Of a DNA stretch of 64,000 bases, positions 1 through 11,351 are shown piece by piece. Source of the DNA: Gari tellinella (lineage: Eukaryota > Mollusca > Bivalvia > Cardiida > Psammobiidae); the NCBI GenBank assembly GCA_922989275.2, contig OV277864.1, positions 22,951,550 to 23,015,549 on the forward strand, given 5' to 3'. Numbering within the stretch: position 1 is the stretch's first letter; each line of letters begins with the position of its first letter. The translations under genes were made by a program, and so were the position numbers. The notes beneath the pieces are model-generated. The model did not search any database, was not told where the DNA came from, and saw only the letters and a program-made list of their open reading frames with translations.

Positions 1-146
1 ACCAAGTTTCATCAAGATCCAATGAGATTTGAACCTGGTAGAGTGTTAACGAACAATTGTGGACGGACGGACGGACGGACGACGGACGACAGACATCCAG
101 CGATCCTAAAAGCTCACCTTGGCACTACGTGCCAGGTGAGCTAAAA
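1..146 (+). mobile_element. Pearl-like element P1, 3' part only
   Basis: The window starts inside a core repeat (CATCAAGATCCAATGAG...). It is followed by (GGAC)n at about 61-98 and a terminal hairpin with arms AGCTCACCTTGGCAC and GTGCCAGGTGAGCT, then AAAA. The same architecture ends at 28,680. Confidence 0.85.
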
Positions 147-321
147 AGCAGACGACATTTTTTTTAATAAATTGATGACGTTATGGCAGCTCGTCACTGC
201 CCTTCCAACCCACATTGACATATACAAACATTCAGGATCTAATTCAGACGCAGAGAAGCTCGACGTCTGATCTGGAACCAAACTGTTTTACACTCACTTC
301 GATGTTTCTCTTATTGAAATA

Positions 322-746
322 CAGTAGAAACTCGATAATTCAAGTTCGAACATACCCATATTTCAAAGTTAAAACGTGGCTTAGCCACATTTTAACTGAA
401 ACACGGGTATATTCGACTTAACCCTTTCCCCTATAGAAGCGTCTTTTAGCGCATTCATTTTATTCCCCCCTGAAGAAAATAGCTCCAGTTTATATAGTCA
501 TGAACATGTACGAAACAAAATATGTTCTGTATTCTAACAGATAGCTTAAAGCAGGCTGAAAGTAAAGCAGAATGTGCCTTAAGGCACATTCTGCTTTGCT
601 TTCAACCTGCTTTAAGTGGTCATCTATCTTCAATACTAGAAACAGCTATTGGGTAAAGGGTTAAGGGAGATCGATTTAACGAAATTCATCTTATGGAATA
701 CGGGTACGATGGATTTAAGTGAGTTCGATATATAGAGTTTCGACTG
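322..746. mobile_element. S-family TA MITE (pogo/Tigger-like ends) with H4 core and nested T1
   Basis: TA-flanked ends are CAGTAGAAACTCGATA and ATATAGAGTTTCGACTG. Inside is the H4 hairpin (CATACCCATATTTCAAAG.. / ..ACACGGGTATATTCG with loop GTGGCTTAGCCAC). A T1 MITE sits at TTAA within it (422-660). CAGT...AACTC-type ends with TA duplication are typical of pogo/Tigger elements. Confidence 0.78.
422..660. mobile_element. T1-family TTAA MITE with H2 core, nested in S
   Basis: TTAA flanks lie at 418-421 and 661-664. The ends are CCCTTTCCCCTATAG and CTATTGGGTAAAGGG. The core H2 hairpin (about 544-617) runs CTTAAAGCAGGCTGAAAG ... GTGCCTTAAGGCAC ... CCTGCTTTAAG, with TTAA at both borders and at the centre. 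Confidence 0.88.
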
Positions 747-1587
747 TACCTATAAAACCGAACGTTCGGATATGCCAGCAGACGGTACGATGTCAGACGA
801 TGTATCTTCCATCAGCTGTTACGTAGGTCCATTATCATCCGAGTATTAAAACGGACACCATGGCTACACACTCTTACCTGAAAAGACATTAATAAAACAT
901 TTTATCGACAGCTGAACAATATAACATTTGTCTTAACATGGTGTACCGAATATTGATCAATTTGTACATCTGCGCGTAAATGTCTACATTATTACACCTT
1001 TTATATATAGGGAATGGTCCAAGGCAATACTTATAAAAGTATTAAAGAATTGCAGTAAGCGGAGTTAATGCCAGGTAAAACGGTAAAATCTAAGAAATGG
1101 CTCATTTTAAATATATATTTAAAAGTCCAAAAGAGGTAAATATGACACTGAGGTTGGGCAATATGGGATGATTGGGAATTGTTCAAGGCAACAACTGCAC
1201 CAGTTTCAAAGCATGCTAGTAAGTGGTGTTGATGCTGAATCTAAATGGCAATCAGTTTTGAGCATGGGTAGACGTTGGTTTCTAAATTGTTTGCATTAGC
1301 AATAAAATAATAGAAATACATGTTTGGCATGTGCGAGTTTTGGAAAGAATATACAAATGTACATGTAATACCATCTCCACTGTAACCAAACTTCCAGGCG
1401 AACTGTGTTTAGTGTGATTAAAGGTTGGTCAACTCTGATAAAATCCGTACTTTGATAATCAGTGTTCGTCTGTTCATTCGGAAGTCTATGCAAACTATTA
1501 TACGTGGCTCTATGGTAATATGAGTTGATGATATGCATGTAGAAACCAGCTGCATCAGCAATATACATGAGCATGTAAAACAATATA
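747..1587. other. No feature seen
   Basis: No gene or element end can be supported between the S and V elements. The ORF at 1,296-1,613 (minus) runs into V and has no motif. Confidence 0.4.
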
Positions 1588-1988
1588 CAGTGAAACCTCT
1601 CTAATACGACCACAAAATAGTGGTTATTACAGTCGAAGTTCGATATCTCGAACTCGTTTAACTCGAACTATTCCGATAGTTTAACATATGAACTACATTA
1701 TTTCATGCTCGGTTAAATCGAACATACCCATATTTAAAAGTTAAAACGTGGTTTGCCACGTTGTAACTTAAAAATACGGATATGTTCGACAAAACCGACT
1801 TCGCTATATCGAAGTTCGACTGTATAATGTATTAATGACAGATGACTGCTTAAAGCAAGGTGACAGTAAAACAAAAAGCTCCTAAAGGAGCTTTATGTTT
1901 TACTTGCACCATGCTTTAAGTTGTCACCTGTTTGTTATACAGTCAATTAGCCTTCTTTTAGTGGTCGTGATAGAGAGGTTTTACCGTT
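1588..1988. mobile_element. V-family TA MITE (pogo/Tigger-like ends) hosting S and an H2 hairpin
   Basis: The ends are CAGTGAAACCTCTCTAATAC and its near-complement GATAGAGAGGTTTTACCG, both extended by CGACCAC/GTGGTCGT. It contains an S element (1,630-1,822) and an H2 variant (1,853-1,921) in which the arms read AAAGCTCC/GGAGCTTT instead of the usual, still paired and still bordered by TTAA. Confidence 0.75.
1630..1822. mobile_element. S-family TA MITE with H4 core
   Basis: The ends are CAGTCGAAGTTCGATATC and its complement-like GCTATATCGAAGTTCGACTG, with TA on both sides. The H4 hairpin (CATACCCATATTT...GTGGTTTGCCAC...AATACGGATATG) fills the centre-right. Confidence 0.82.
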
Positions 1989-2453
1989 GAACAATATAGC
2001 ATATAGCACGAGACAAATACAGTCTAGTCGGAAATATATGTACCCGTATGTCGAAGTCATAATATACTGTAAAACAGGTATTTTTCGCGTCATGAATATT
2101 TCGCGTAGCGATTTTGTATTAATTTGCGACATCATGCAATACTTCTAGGAGGTGATAGATTAAAGCAGACTGAACGTAAAGCAGAATGCGCGAATTAACG
2201 TGTAAATTATATTCTCGTGAATAAATCCGGTTTTACAGTAGTTCATTGACATTTTAACTTAGAAATACGGACATGTTCGTCTTAAGCGAGTTTGTGTTAA
2301 TACAATAAATCTGTGGAAATACGTGTAATGTCAACTCAATCGAATTCAAAGTATTATCTACAGTCATGCAATCTGGGAATGCACGTCACCGGTAACATGA
2401 GTTATCAATATAAGACCAAAGCATTTAGTCATGATATCAACATTTAGACCGTA
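1989..2453. other. Scraps of H2 and S arms
   Basis: It holds a lone H2 left arm with TTAA border (about 2,158-2,196) and an S-like segment with AATACGGACATGTTCG (2,215-2,300). No complete element. Confidence 0.45.
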
Positions 2454-2705
2454 CAGTGGAGAATCTGTTATTCTTTCCCGTTTAAACGCAAACGTACGCA
2501 AACGCAAAGCGCTAAAACGTACAGAAAAGAACAACTTTTGGACAATTCTGATAGTTCATGTTTATCTTGGTGGCAAACAGTTTGGAACCTGATTAGACGC
2601 CGGGTTACCCGGCGTCTGATCTGGCTCCAAACTGTTTGCACTGCAAATAATAGTTAGTTTTAGCGTAAACGCGTTTATTGGGAAAGAATAACACATTCTC
2701 CACTG
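2454..2705. mobile_element. M-family TA MITE (CAGTGGAGAA ends) with H1 core
   Basis: TA-flanked. The shared 26-bp terminal repeat starts CAGTGGAGAATCTGTTATTC; the inner parts differ (CGTTTAAACGCAAACG on one side, CGTTTACGCTAAAAC on the other). The H1 core is GCAAACAGTTTGGA.CC ... GACGCCGGGTTACCCGGCGTC ... TCCAAACTGTTTGC (listed in pieces). This is the layout for all M entries. Confidence 0.92.
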
Positions 2706-4130
2706 TAGCATCCTGGCTTGATATCAACCAAGTACCACGATACGCTTCAAATACAAAACAATGCCCCACCATTAGGTTTGCCTCAAAGCTTCAGCTATTA
2801 GTGTTATGACAGAGGCCTGGGCGCTGACTCAAAAGTTTTAAGAATATTCTGGAATCTCACTCAGGGGCTGAAATAATGTTTCTGATTTCAAGGCCTTGTA
2901 ATAGCAATGCCAAACGCCGAAAGGGGCGTGGTCGTCGGGGATCTCATTAATATGGCATGACTCAATGGCTTCCAGACCATCAATACGCGCATTTTTTCGA
3001 GCTTAAACACCCTTTATTTAAAGCGAGATCGGGATCAAACCACAATAGATAGCATTCCGAATGATTTAAATAACTGTAATTAAGTTTACCACGAGGCCAC
3101 TTGAAGTTTTCAATACTGAAAAACTGACGGGAAAAAAGTTTAATGCGACATTTATATATAATACAGAGTAAGGAAAAAAGCGATTTCTGAGGCACAAATT
3201 TTGTCATTTTATTTTTCCCTTTTTTTCAAGTGTCATCCTTTAACATCATTTTTTGTTTCTTTATACATGTTTAGGTCAAAATGTTCCCAATAAACACAAA
3301 ATATCCCAGAAGTTTTTTGTTGTTGTTTTTTTAAATCCTTTGGCATTGCTACTTGTGATTCGACCAAAAGTTTGCTATTTTCACCAACACAGGCTCGTAT
3401 CATAGACATATCATTATGTATAGTTAGACTGACTAGAATCAGGAACGAAAATAAAACAAATGACAAGGGTTCAAGGCAAACGACTATTTTAAGCAGAATG
3501 AAATTCAGGCCAGTATATTTCCGACAGTATTTTTTGAGGTATAATATTATCTGGTGAAATACCTTAAACACCCTGTTGTCCCTATGGAATACATGTATTA
3601 CATTTACCCAATGCTAATTCAATCCATCGAAAGACATATTAGTTGTTCCCTAAAATACCAGACTGCATCGATCTTAAAACTAGAGAATTACTATGCAGTG
3701 TAACTACATAATTTGTAATTTGTTCTGACAAATGCGAGTTTGTAATTAAATGTATACATGTACATAGCGCAACAATTTAAGAAGATAATCAACGTATATA
3801 CTATACACATGCATGCAGAGCAATTATGTTGTTAGATTAAAGTTTCAAGCTGACAATTTCCCATTAATACAAGATCAATCCCCTCATTCTCGTTGCCCTT
3901 CACCTTGGTATTAGTCCAATCATTCTTGCAAAAATGCATTATATTCATAATTCTTTGAATCGCTTAGCAGTTGAAACGAAATTAATCGCAACCGAAATGC
4001 AAAACATACAAAGAATTACATCATCTTGAATACTGACGATTTCTAACACGTGACACCGCTCATCAATATGTAGACTGAACCTTGAGTTTTTCTTATATAT
4101 GATATCAAACCATATTAGAACTAACAACCA
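2706..4130. other. No feature seen
   Basis: No coding, tandem or element structure is supported. ORFs up to 112 codons exist on both strands (3,233-3,571) but lack recognisable motifs. Confidence 0.4.
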
Positions 4131-4134
4131 TTAA

Positions 4135-4297
4135 CCCTTATCCTGCGGTAATGTCGTCTGCTTTGAAATTGTCGTCTGCAAAGTTTGTTCAATTTAGATT
4201 AATACATATTCTAAGTAAATAAACCCAAAGACGAGTGTCATACAGTTTGGATCCAGATCAGACGCCGCGATCTGGATCTAAACTGTTTGCAAAAATC
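4135..4297. mobile_element. T3-like TTAA MITE, right part lost to P2
   Basis: TTAA at 4,131-4,134 is followed by CCCTTATCCTGCGG and an H1-like core (GGATCCAGATCAGACG then a collapsed CGCGATCTGGATC right arm). The pearl-like element P2 begins immediately after. Confidence 0.68.
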
Positions 4298-5180
4298 AAC
4301 AAGAGCCCCATGGGGCATATGTCGCTCACCTGAGAATAGCTGTACATCAAAATGGAGATAATGATTTATGTCCAGGACGGGGTCATTTTTTACCCGAGGG
4401 GCATTTGATAGAGGACCTGTAGATGATGCTATGTTCCAAATATCTAAGATCAGGGTACTAGGGTTCTAGACAAGAAGATTTTTTTTAAGTTTCCATTGAA
4501 AAAATCTATTTTTAGCTCCTGTGACCTACATATGCAACAGACTGGAACCATTTGAACAAAATAGATAAAGGACATCTAGAAGTAACACCATGCCGAATAT
4601 CAAAGCTCTGGCTATATTAGCTTCAGAAAAGAAGACGTTTGAAAACTGTGACCCCCGGAGTGGGGGTAATTTTGACCCCAGGGGCATAATTTGTACAAAC
4701 TTGATAGAGGACCTGTAGATGATATGCAATCGACCAGAACCATTTGAACCTTATTGGTATAGGACATCTAAAAGTGTCACCATGCCAGATATCAAAGCTC
4801 TGGCCATATTAGTTTCAGAGGAGAAGACGTTTGAAAATTTCACTATATAACTCTATGTTAAACTGTGACCCCCCGGGCGGGGCCAATTTTGACCCCAGGG
4901 GCATAGTTTGTAGTTTGATAGAGGACCTATAGATGATGCTATGTGACAAATGTCTAAGATCTGGCCCTTGTAGTTTCAGACAAGAAGATTTTTTAAGATT
5001 TCCTTATTTTTTCACTTGGTTGCCATGGCAACCAGAGTTCTACATTGTTTTTAATTCTTTGAACAGTTTTGAAAGAACTTGACCCAAGGAATATTCGTGT
5101 AAAGTTTGGTTGAAATCTTTTCAGCGGTATATGAGGAGATGTCATTTGAAGCAATTGTTAAAGACAACAATGACTGTATA
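4298..5180 (+). mobile_element. Pearl-like element P2, left part
   Basis: The 5' end is AACAAGAGCCCCATGGGGC (a short hairpin) followed by CGCTCACC, the inverted counterpart of the 3' GGTGAGC. Core units with GTGACCCCCGG and GATAGAGGACC repeat to about 5,180 and match those of P6 at 38,004. It was inserted into a T3-like MITE (4,135-4,297). Confidence 0.8.
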
Positions 5181-5257
5181 AAGTGAAAAAAATTTCTTCT
5201 GTGGAAGAATAAATTAAAGACATAAAAAGGAATATGTATGGGTTAATAGGTCAATAA

Positions 5258-5770
5258 ATATCATTATTTACATTTTCTAAATATAAGAAACTATATGTAA
5301 ATGAGTGGCAAATAGTTTGGATCCAGATTAGATGCAGCAGTATGTGGCATCTGACCTGGATCCATACTGTTTATGGCCAAGAATTAATTGTGGACTGATA
5401 GACAGAAAGATAAACAAACAAACAAAACACAAACAAACAAACAGACAGACAAAAAGTAATATGCCTCGAACTAAGTTGTGCTTGAGCATAAAATAGCAGA
5501 CATCACTATCATTTCTGTTATGTATCTCAGTGACCTGAGTTCAGAGCTAGCTATGGGTCAGTTATGCAATAGGAGACGGTCTCAGAGAGAAATGACTATT
5601 ATCATGCTGAACTGTTGTCTGCTCCAAATGTTTGTATGTGAAATATGTAAAAACTGATAACTTATATTTTCTAAATATAAGAAAATATGTAAATGAGTGG
5701 CAAATAGTTTAGATCCAGATTAGATGCAGCATTATGTGGCATCTGACCTGGATCCAAACTGTTTGCAAAA
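5258..5770. repeat. Direct repeat pair carrying H1-like hairpins
   Basis: Two about 100-bp segments (about 5,262-5,372 and 5,660-5,767) share TTTTCTAAATATAAGAAA, GTAAATGAGTGGCAAATAG and an H1-like hairpin GGATCCAGATTAGATGCAG / GTGGCATCTGACCTGGATCC. Between them lies an (ACAA)n/(GACA)n tract at about 5,410-5,450. It interrupts the P2 pearl-like element. Confidence 0.65.
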
Positions 5771-5839
5771 ATGTTGCATTTAGTATAAGGGTAGCTTCTT
5801 AGCCTGGAAGATACAATGGGTCTGTATAAAAACGGATCA

Positions 5840-6427
5840 TTAGAGAGTTTTTACTGTCAGACCTGCATCAAAAAGCACTGATATGGCCAGGGTTGAGTCA
5901 AATTTGACCCTAGGGTTTTGATTTTTTACAATTTTGAAAGTGATTTAGTAGAAGATACTATTCATGTAATATCTAAGGTGTGGGAACAGTGGTTTTTAAC
6001 AAAAAAAATGTTTAAAGTTTTTCACTTTTTTTAATAAATTTCAATAAGTAGTCAACCAATGAATTTTATTTTTTCAATTTCTGTAGAGAAGCATCCAAGG
6101 AACACCGTCAGCAATTTAGTTTTTCCCTCAAACTCGCGGTTTCAGAGGAGATGTCGCTTGAAGTAAATTTGAACGGACGGACAGACGGACAGACGGACTT
6201 AGGAGAGCGTGTTGTGGGGTTAGATGCTATATAAACCCTAACCCTAAAACTAACCCCACAAACGCCTTTTTTAACCCCACAATACTCTCTTTCAACCCCA
6301 CAATCACTAACTGGCCAGGTTAATGACCCAAACTGCCAGGTTAATGACCCCATAATGTGCCTCCTGGATGTACGGACGGACAGACGGACAGACGGACGAC
6401 GGACGGCGGGCGATCACAACAGCTAAT
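5840..6427 (+). mobile_element. Pearl-like element, right part, disrupted
   Basis: It has core-like sequence, then ACGGACGGACAGACGG-type microsatellites at 6,173-6,200 and again at 6,370-6,415. The two are separated by a C-rich insert (about 6,205-6,365) that includes two tandem CCCTAA-like units. The usual 3' hairpin is reduced to ACAACAGCTAAT. Confidence 0.6.
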
Positions 6428-6555
6428 TTTTAGCAGACGATATTACAACCGTGAAATGTTTGGACAGAATTCCAGTCTTGTTAGGGGAACAGCTGCAAGC
6501 GTTGTTGTAAGGAGGGAGTCGTTGTTCAGATGGCCGCTGTAGGGAGGGAGCACTG
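6428..6555. mobile_element. W-family TA element, right-end fragment
   Basis: It ends GGGAGGGAGCACTG next to TA. Inverted, the end reads CAGTGCTCCCTCCCTACA, a pogo/Tigger-like pattern. Repeats of GTCGTTGTTCAGATGG and GCCGCTGTAGGGAGG follow the layout of 10,075-10,193. Confidence 0.55.
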
Positions 6556-6632
6556 TACTACAACGTTATCAATATTAGAATGTGACATATTCGCGTATAA
6601 TAAAGAATTTGAATTTGAATTTGAATTCGTAT
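6556..6632 (+). mobile_element. Possible retroelement 3' end with (GAATTT)n tail
   Basis: ATAATAAAG is followed by about four GAATTT-like units (6,606-6,630). A polyadenylation-like signal next to a short repeat tail is typical of LINE or SINE 3' ends. No coding sequence is attached. Confidence 0.4.
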
Positions 6633-7189
6633 AGCTGAATACACCAAGGGCAGATAATTCTAATGTATACATATCTGAACCATCTCCGCAGTGTGTATTT
6701 GTTGCATTGTTTTTGTATTGTTTTTGTGGCATGATTATTAATGTTCTGTCATACTGTCAGTCATGTACATAAATATGGTCTGTCCTCATTTTTTTTAAAG
6801 CTCAATGGAATTGTTTGAATTAAACTTGAAACATTCTGTGTGAGTAAAAAATAAATTGTAGTTGCTAGAGTGTAAACTCTGTTAAATATGACATTTTCAA
6901 CATCAAATCATGGCAGATAACTCTAGGCCAATTAGCCCGATTTCGAACATGATCAAACTAATTTGAAAACTTACAGCCTTTATATTTGACACGTTTTTAT
7001 AAAACTCCGTACACAAACCGTAAAGAAGACGATATTATTTCTGCTCTAAACGAAACAAGACACACATTCAGTGCAATAGACTGTTAAAAATGGTTTTATT
7101 TTAGTAAAATCTACCTCTTTATTTCTATCTTTGTTGCAAAAAGTTTGGATCCATCTCGACAATCGGACTATTGGAAATATAGTAAAAAC
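6633..7189. other. No feature seen
   Basis: AT-rich sequence; nothing supported. Confidence 0.4.
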
Positions 7190-7372
7190 TCGATGCTACG
7201 AAATCGCGTTAGTTCGAAAATACCCATATTGCAAAGTTAAAAGGTGGCTTAGCCACGTTTTAACTTTGAAATACGGGTATGTTCGACTTAAGCGAGATCG
7301 ACGTATCAAAATTCAATTTACGAGATACTGGAAGACTGATTTAAGGGAGTTCGAAGTATCGAGTTTCGACTG
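7190..7372. mobile_element. S-family TA MITE with H4 core
   Basis: The ends are AGTAAAAACTCGATGC and AGTATCGAGTTTCGACTG. H4 is well kept: AATACCCATATTGCAAAG ... GTGGCTTAGCCAC ... CTTTGAAATACGGGTATG. Confidence 0.75.
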
Positions 7373-7426
7373 TAATTGTTTTAGCAAATACGCGTTTATT
7401 AGGAAAGAACAACCTTTCCTCCACTG
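7373..7426. mobile_element. M-family right-end fragment
   Basis: AATACGCGTTTATTAGGAAAG continues to CCTCCACTG next to TA. The hairpin core and left end are absent. Confidence 0.6.
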
Positions 7427-7850
7427 TAGCTGGTCCCAACAAGAGGGCAATGATGGTCTTGCTTTTGCTCACCTGGGTATATTGTACTTAATAGTTTTTC
7501 TTGTGAGTGATACAATATTAAGGTTGGACCCGTAACTGTGACCTCACAATGTTTTTAAAGATTTTACTAAGTGACCTACTTTGAACCAACATGACCTATT
7601 TTCGAACTTGGTCCCAAACTGTGGCCTCTACAATGTTCTCAAGGTTTACTATGATTCGACCTGGTCAAGAACAACATTTGGATAAAGTTTAATGAAGATT
7701 GGCTGGTAAATGTGGCGTCTAGAGAGTTCACGTGATGTTGTTGTGTTTTTTTCTCTAAAAAATAACTTAATGACCTACATTTGACAAGAAAATACCCATA
7801 TGCGAAAAAGACCTAGGACTTGTCAAGAAAAACATTTGGAGCAAGTTTTA

Positions 7851-8027
7851 CCCTTTAACTCTCAATGACGCTTAAAAGCGCGTTTGCGTAACGCGGCGTC
7901 TGATCAGGATTCAAACTGTTTGACACTCGTTTTGAAATTTCTTGAGTCAAACTGCCTTATTTTTTATCTTTGAAACGATATTGCAGACAACAAAATTAAA
8001 GCAGACGACAATGAAACGGTGAAGGGG
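7851..8027. mobile_element. T2-like MITE nested in P3, H1 left arm deleted
   Basis: The ends are CCCTTTAACTCTCAATG and ACGGTGAAGGGG, flanked by TTTA/TAAA in place of TTAA. Only the right arm of H1 remains (GCGGCGTCTGATCAGGATTC). Confidence 0.6.
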
Positions 8028-9027
8028 TAAACTTTCTCGAATAATTTGATCATGAAAGGGTTTTAAAGAACTGCAGCCCCTAGATTGACTTGACGAAATG
8101 ACCTAATGTTATACCCCACAGGACCTATATACATGTACATGTACGTTCTCCACTTAAATAAAACTTAGATAAAAAAAACATTTTGATGAAGTTTAATGAA
8201 GATTAACTCCAAACTTTGACATCTAGATTGTTCACAAGGGTTTTTTCTATGATTTGACCAAGTGACCTACTTTTTACCACCAAATGACCCATGTACGAAC
8301 TTGGCAAAGTGTTTATCAAGAGCAACATTTTGATAAAGATTTGCCAAAAAGAACCTCTAGAGTGTTCACAATCTTTTTCTATCATTTGACGTAGTGACCT
8401 ACTTTTAATTTAGCCTAGATTTTGTCAAGAACAACATGTAGATCAAGCTTGGTGAAAATTGACCACACATTGTGGCCTCCAAAATGTTCACAAGCTTTTT
8501 CTATGATTTGATATAGTCACCAAATTGTGGCCCACAGAGTGTTAACAAGGTTGTTCTATGAGTTGACCAAATGACATACTTTTAGAAAAGATATGACCCA
8601 TATTCGAACTTGGCCTTGATTTCGTCAAGAACAACATGTAAATGAATTTTGATGAAAATGTTCTCCAAACTGTAACTTCCAATATGTTCACAATGTTTTT
8701 TCCCGTCGCAGACGGGTCTGTTTTGTATTTTGACCGCAACTCTATGAAACAATTTAACCAATCAGGAATGATCAGAAATCCTGGTCAATGATCACGTGCT
8801 TGAAATGCAGTACTCTTATCGGCCAATGGCCTAGACTGGCGTTCTGTTATTTTTTCACATCAATCTTGCGAGTGTAAACCTGGCAAAACATTGAGATGCA
8901 GTCTATGTCATCATTTCTTAATTTAGCGTGGATTAGCTCTAAATTTAGCATGTGGGAAAGTCTGTTTACGAAAGATGTTAAGTCAGAATCGGTGTATACA
9001 CTTGTCTCTGGTTAAGTGAATACTGTA

Positions 9028-9294
9028 CAGTGGAGAATGTGTTATTCTTTCCCAATAAACCTGTTTACGCTAAAACTATTATTTGCAGTGCAAACAATTT
9101 GGAGCCAGATTATTTGCAGTGGAAACAATTTGGAGCCAGATCAGACGCCGGGTAACCCGGCGTCTGATCAGGCTCCAAACTGTTTGCCACCAAGATAAAC
9201 ATGAAATATCATAAGTTGTTCTTTTCTACGTTTTAGTGTTTTGCGTTTGCGTACGTTTGCGTTTAAACGGGAAAGAATAACAGATTCTCCACTG
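9028..9294. mobile_element. M-family TA MITE with H1 core, nested in P3
   Basis: Both TA-flanked ends are present. A 35-bp stretch before the hairpin (GCAGTG.AAACAATTTGGAGC) is tandemly duplicated at 9,086-9,140, so the left arm of H1 is partly doubled. Confidence 0.88.
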
Positions 9295-9835
9295 TACCCC
9301 ACACAAAACTTTAACCTGCGACGGAATATCTTTTTTAAAGATATTTCTTGTTTTATAATAATAATTATATGAGTTGACCTAGTGATGTACGTTTTAATCC
9401 CACATGACCCATGTTCAAACTTGACCTGTATTTTTCCAATAACAACATTTTGATCAACAACATTTTGATCATATTTGCTGAAGACTGATCCCAAACTGCA
9501 TTTGGCCTCTAATGTGGTCACAAGAAATTGTGGCCGGGTGGACGCCGGGCGAAAGGCGGTCACAATGGCTCACAATGAGCTTCGCTCAGGTGAGCTAAAA
9601 TGTCTGGAAGGCATCTCGGTGAAATGCTGCATGCCAGTTATGTCACAGACTCTCAAACAGTTGCTGCCGATTGTTTCCCTTTACTATATTTGTTTTATTC
9701 AATATTCGACCGACACAGTCCCAAGCTTTTCCTAATGAAGTCAAATTTTCGTCACGTTTTGATCTCGTTAGAGACGGGATAGAAATGCTACAGCATTCCA
9801 ATAGATTACGCCCTATTCTACACTGCTCGGCTATA

Positions 9836-10193
9836 CAGCGCCCCCTCTCTACAACGACACCCAATGAGAGATAAAAATTATGCTCGTTGTTCGGATGGAG
9901 TCGTTATAGGGAGGGAAATTGGCTTTCATTTGCAAACAGCTTGAATCAAGATCAAACGCCGCGTAACGCGGCGTCTGATCTGAATTCAAGCTGTTTGTCA
10001 CTTGTCATTAAGTTTTTTTTCTGCCAAAATGTCCATTGTGTAACTTTCAGAAAAACAGCATGCGACAATTTTAATCAGACGGTATTGCAGCCATGAAAAG
10101 GTTGGACATTAATCTTTTGTTTGGCAAACAGCGGCAAGCGTCGTTGAAGAGAGGGAGTCGTTGTTGGGAGGGCCGTTGTAGGGATGGAACGCT
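9836..10193. mobile_element. W-family TA MITE with H1 core
   Basis: The left end CAGCGCCCCCTCTCTACA is TA-flanked, and the right end is its degraded complement (TTGTAGGGATGGAACGCT). Pogo/Tigger-like terminal repeats are reiterated inside. An H1 hairpin lies at about 9,930-10,000 with arms CAAACAGCTTGAATC / GAATTCAAGCTGTTTG, a co-varied form. Confidence 0.68.
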
Positions 10194-10569
10194 TTCCTAA
10201 CATAATTTTATGCAAACAGTTTAGAACAAGTCGGTGTCTCAACGGGATCTGATCTTTTTGGCCCTGGTATCAAAGTTTCTTTCGTCAAAATGCATGTACA
10301 TGTATTCGTGGTTTTGAAGTTATTAAATGGCAGTTCAATGGTTGGGTGCTCACAAATTGGGAGACAGAGAGAACGAGCAATTCCAAGAACTGTCTGATCG
10401 GACGATAGAAATGTGTTCACTTTAACCTGATCCTGTCTGTCTTGGCTGATTGGATTTAACGGAACAGATTCTGATAACCAAATCCATAACGGAAGCGGAA
10501 ATCTTCAATACTATACAGTCAATCCCGCAGTCAACGATCACTCGATGAAAGACATATCGGTCGTCTTAA

Positions 10570-10814
10570 CTCTTTACCCCGTAGCCTTTTTTTTAGTTTT
10601 GGAAAAAGGTGACCACTGAAAGCATGTTGAAAGTAAAGCAGAATGCGCCTGAGGGCGCATTCTACTTTACTTTCAGCCTGCTTTAAGCTACCATCTCTCA
10701 GGATATATAAAATATTTCTGTACGAGGATGTTTATGATTATATAAATTGGAACTATTTTATTTTGCGGAGGAATGAATCAAATGCGCTAAAAGGCGCTTC
10801 TATCAGGTAAAGGG
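10570..10814. mobile_element. T1-family TTAA MITE with H2 core
   Basis: It is flanked by TTAA (10,566-10,569) and ATAA. The ends are CTCTTTACCCCGTAG and CAGGTAAAGGG. The H2 hairpin is at about 10,617-10,686, with centre GCGCCTGAGGGCGC. The right part has GGAGGAATGAATCAAATGCGC, conserved in other T1 copies. Confidence 0.85.
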
Positions 10815-10959
10815 ATAAATAAACATGGTTGCTTAATGCAGGATAAAAATAATACAAAAAGTTCCAATACGAGCCTTATGCATGATATGTATGGTCCATT
10901 AAGGAGTATCCTGTCAACATGACAACGTGTTGACGGTGCGGACCTTTTTATTCTTATCT

Positions 10960-11096
10960 GAGTGGCAAATAGTTTGGAGTCAGATCAGACGCCGGGTTAA
11001 CCGGCGTCTGATCTGGCTCTTAAATGTTTGCACTGGAAATGATATTTAGAGCGTAAACACGTTTATTGGGAAAGAATTTAACGTCTTCTCCACTAT
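10960..11096. mobile_element. M-family MITE, right half with H1 core
   Basis: It runs from GAGTGGCAAATAGTTTGG through H1 (GACGCCGGGTTAACCGGCGTC, an even-length palindromic centre) to CTTCTCCACT. The left terminus is missing. Confidence 0.75.
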
Positions 11097-11351
11097 AACC
11101 ATCCGTTTATTAAATGTATCTATCCCTATCTGGCGTTATAAATGCATCATATGTCCAAGCATGAAGTTGTGTGACAATATTTCAACCATGATTAAACTTC
11201 TTGACTTATATTACTATATACCACTTACTCAATAAAATCTCAAACGACAGCAGCCAATAACGCCGATTCAAAAGACACTTCATCCACAACATCGTTAAGG
11301 AGAGGAAATGAAATATGTTCTAACAATGCATTTCCCTAGCACAAACACGTA

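Larger units (their letters stand above)
7438..9600 (+). mobile_element. Pearl-like element P3 with nested MITEs
   Basis: The 5' end AACAAGAGGGC...GCTCACC lies at 7,438 and the 3' hairpin GAGCTTCGCTCAGGTGAGCTAAAA ends at 9,600 (given here as features, arms short). Core units marked by GACCTA.TTTTT..CC and GTTCACAAG recur from 7,540 to 8,700 at roughly 110-150 bp. Nested inside are a T2-like MITE (about 7,851-8,027), an unrelated stretch (8,705-9,027) and an M MITE (9,028-9,294). Confidence 0.8.

Noticed and set aside
3233..3571. 112-codon minus-strand ORF
   Set aside because: No motif, low-complexity runs (KKQQQK), and an overlapping ORF on the other strand. A chance ORF in AT-rich DNA.
6230..6250. 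Interstitial telomere
   Set aside because: Only two CCCTAA-like units, too few; kept as a low-interest finding in its wider context.
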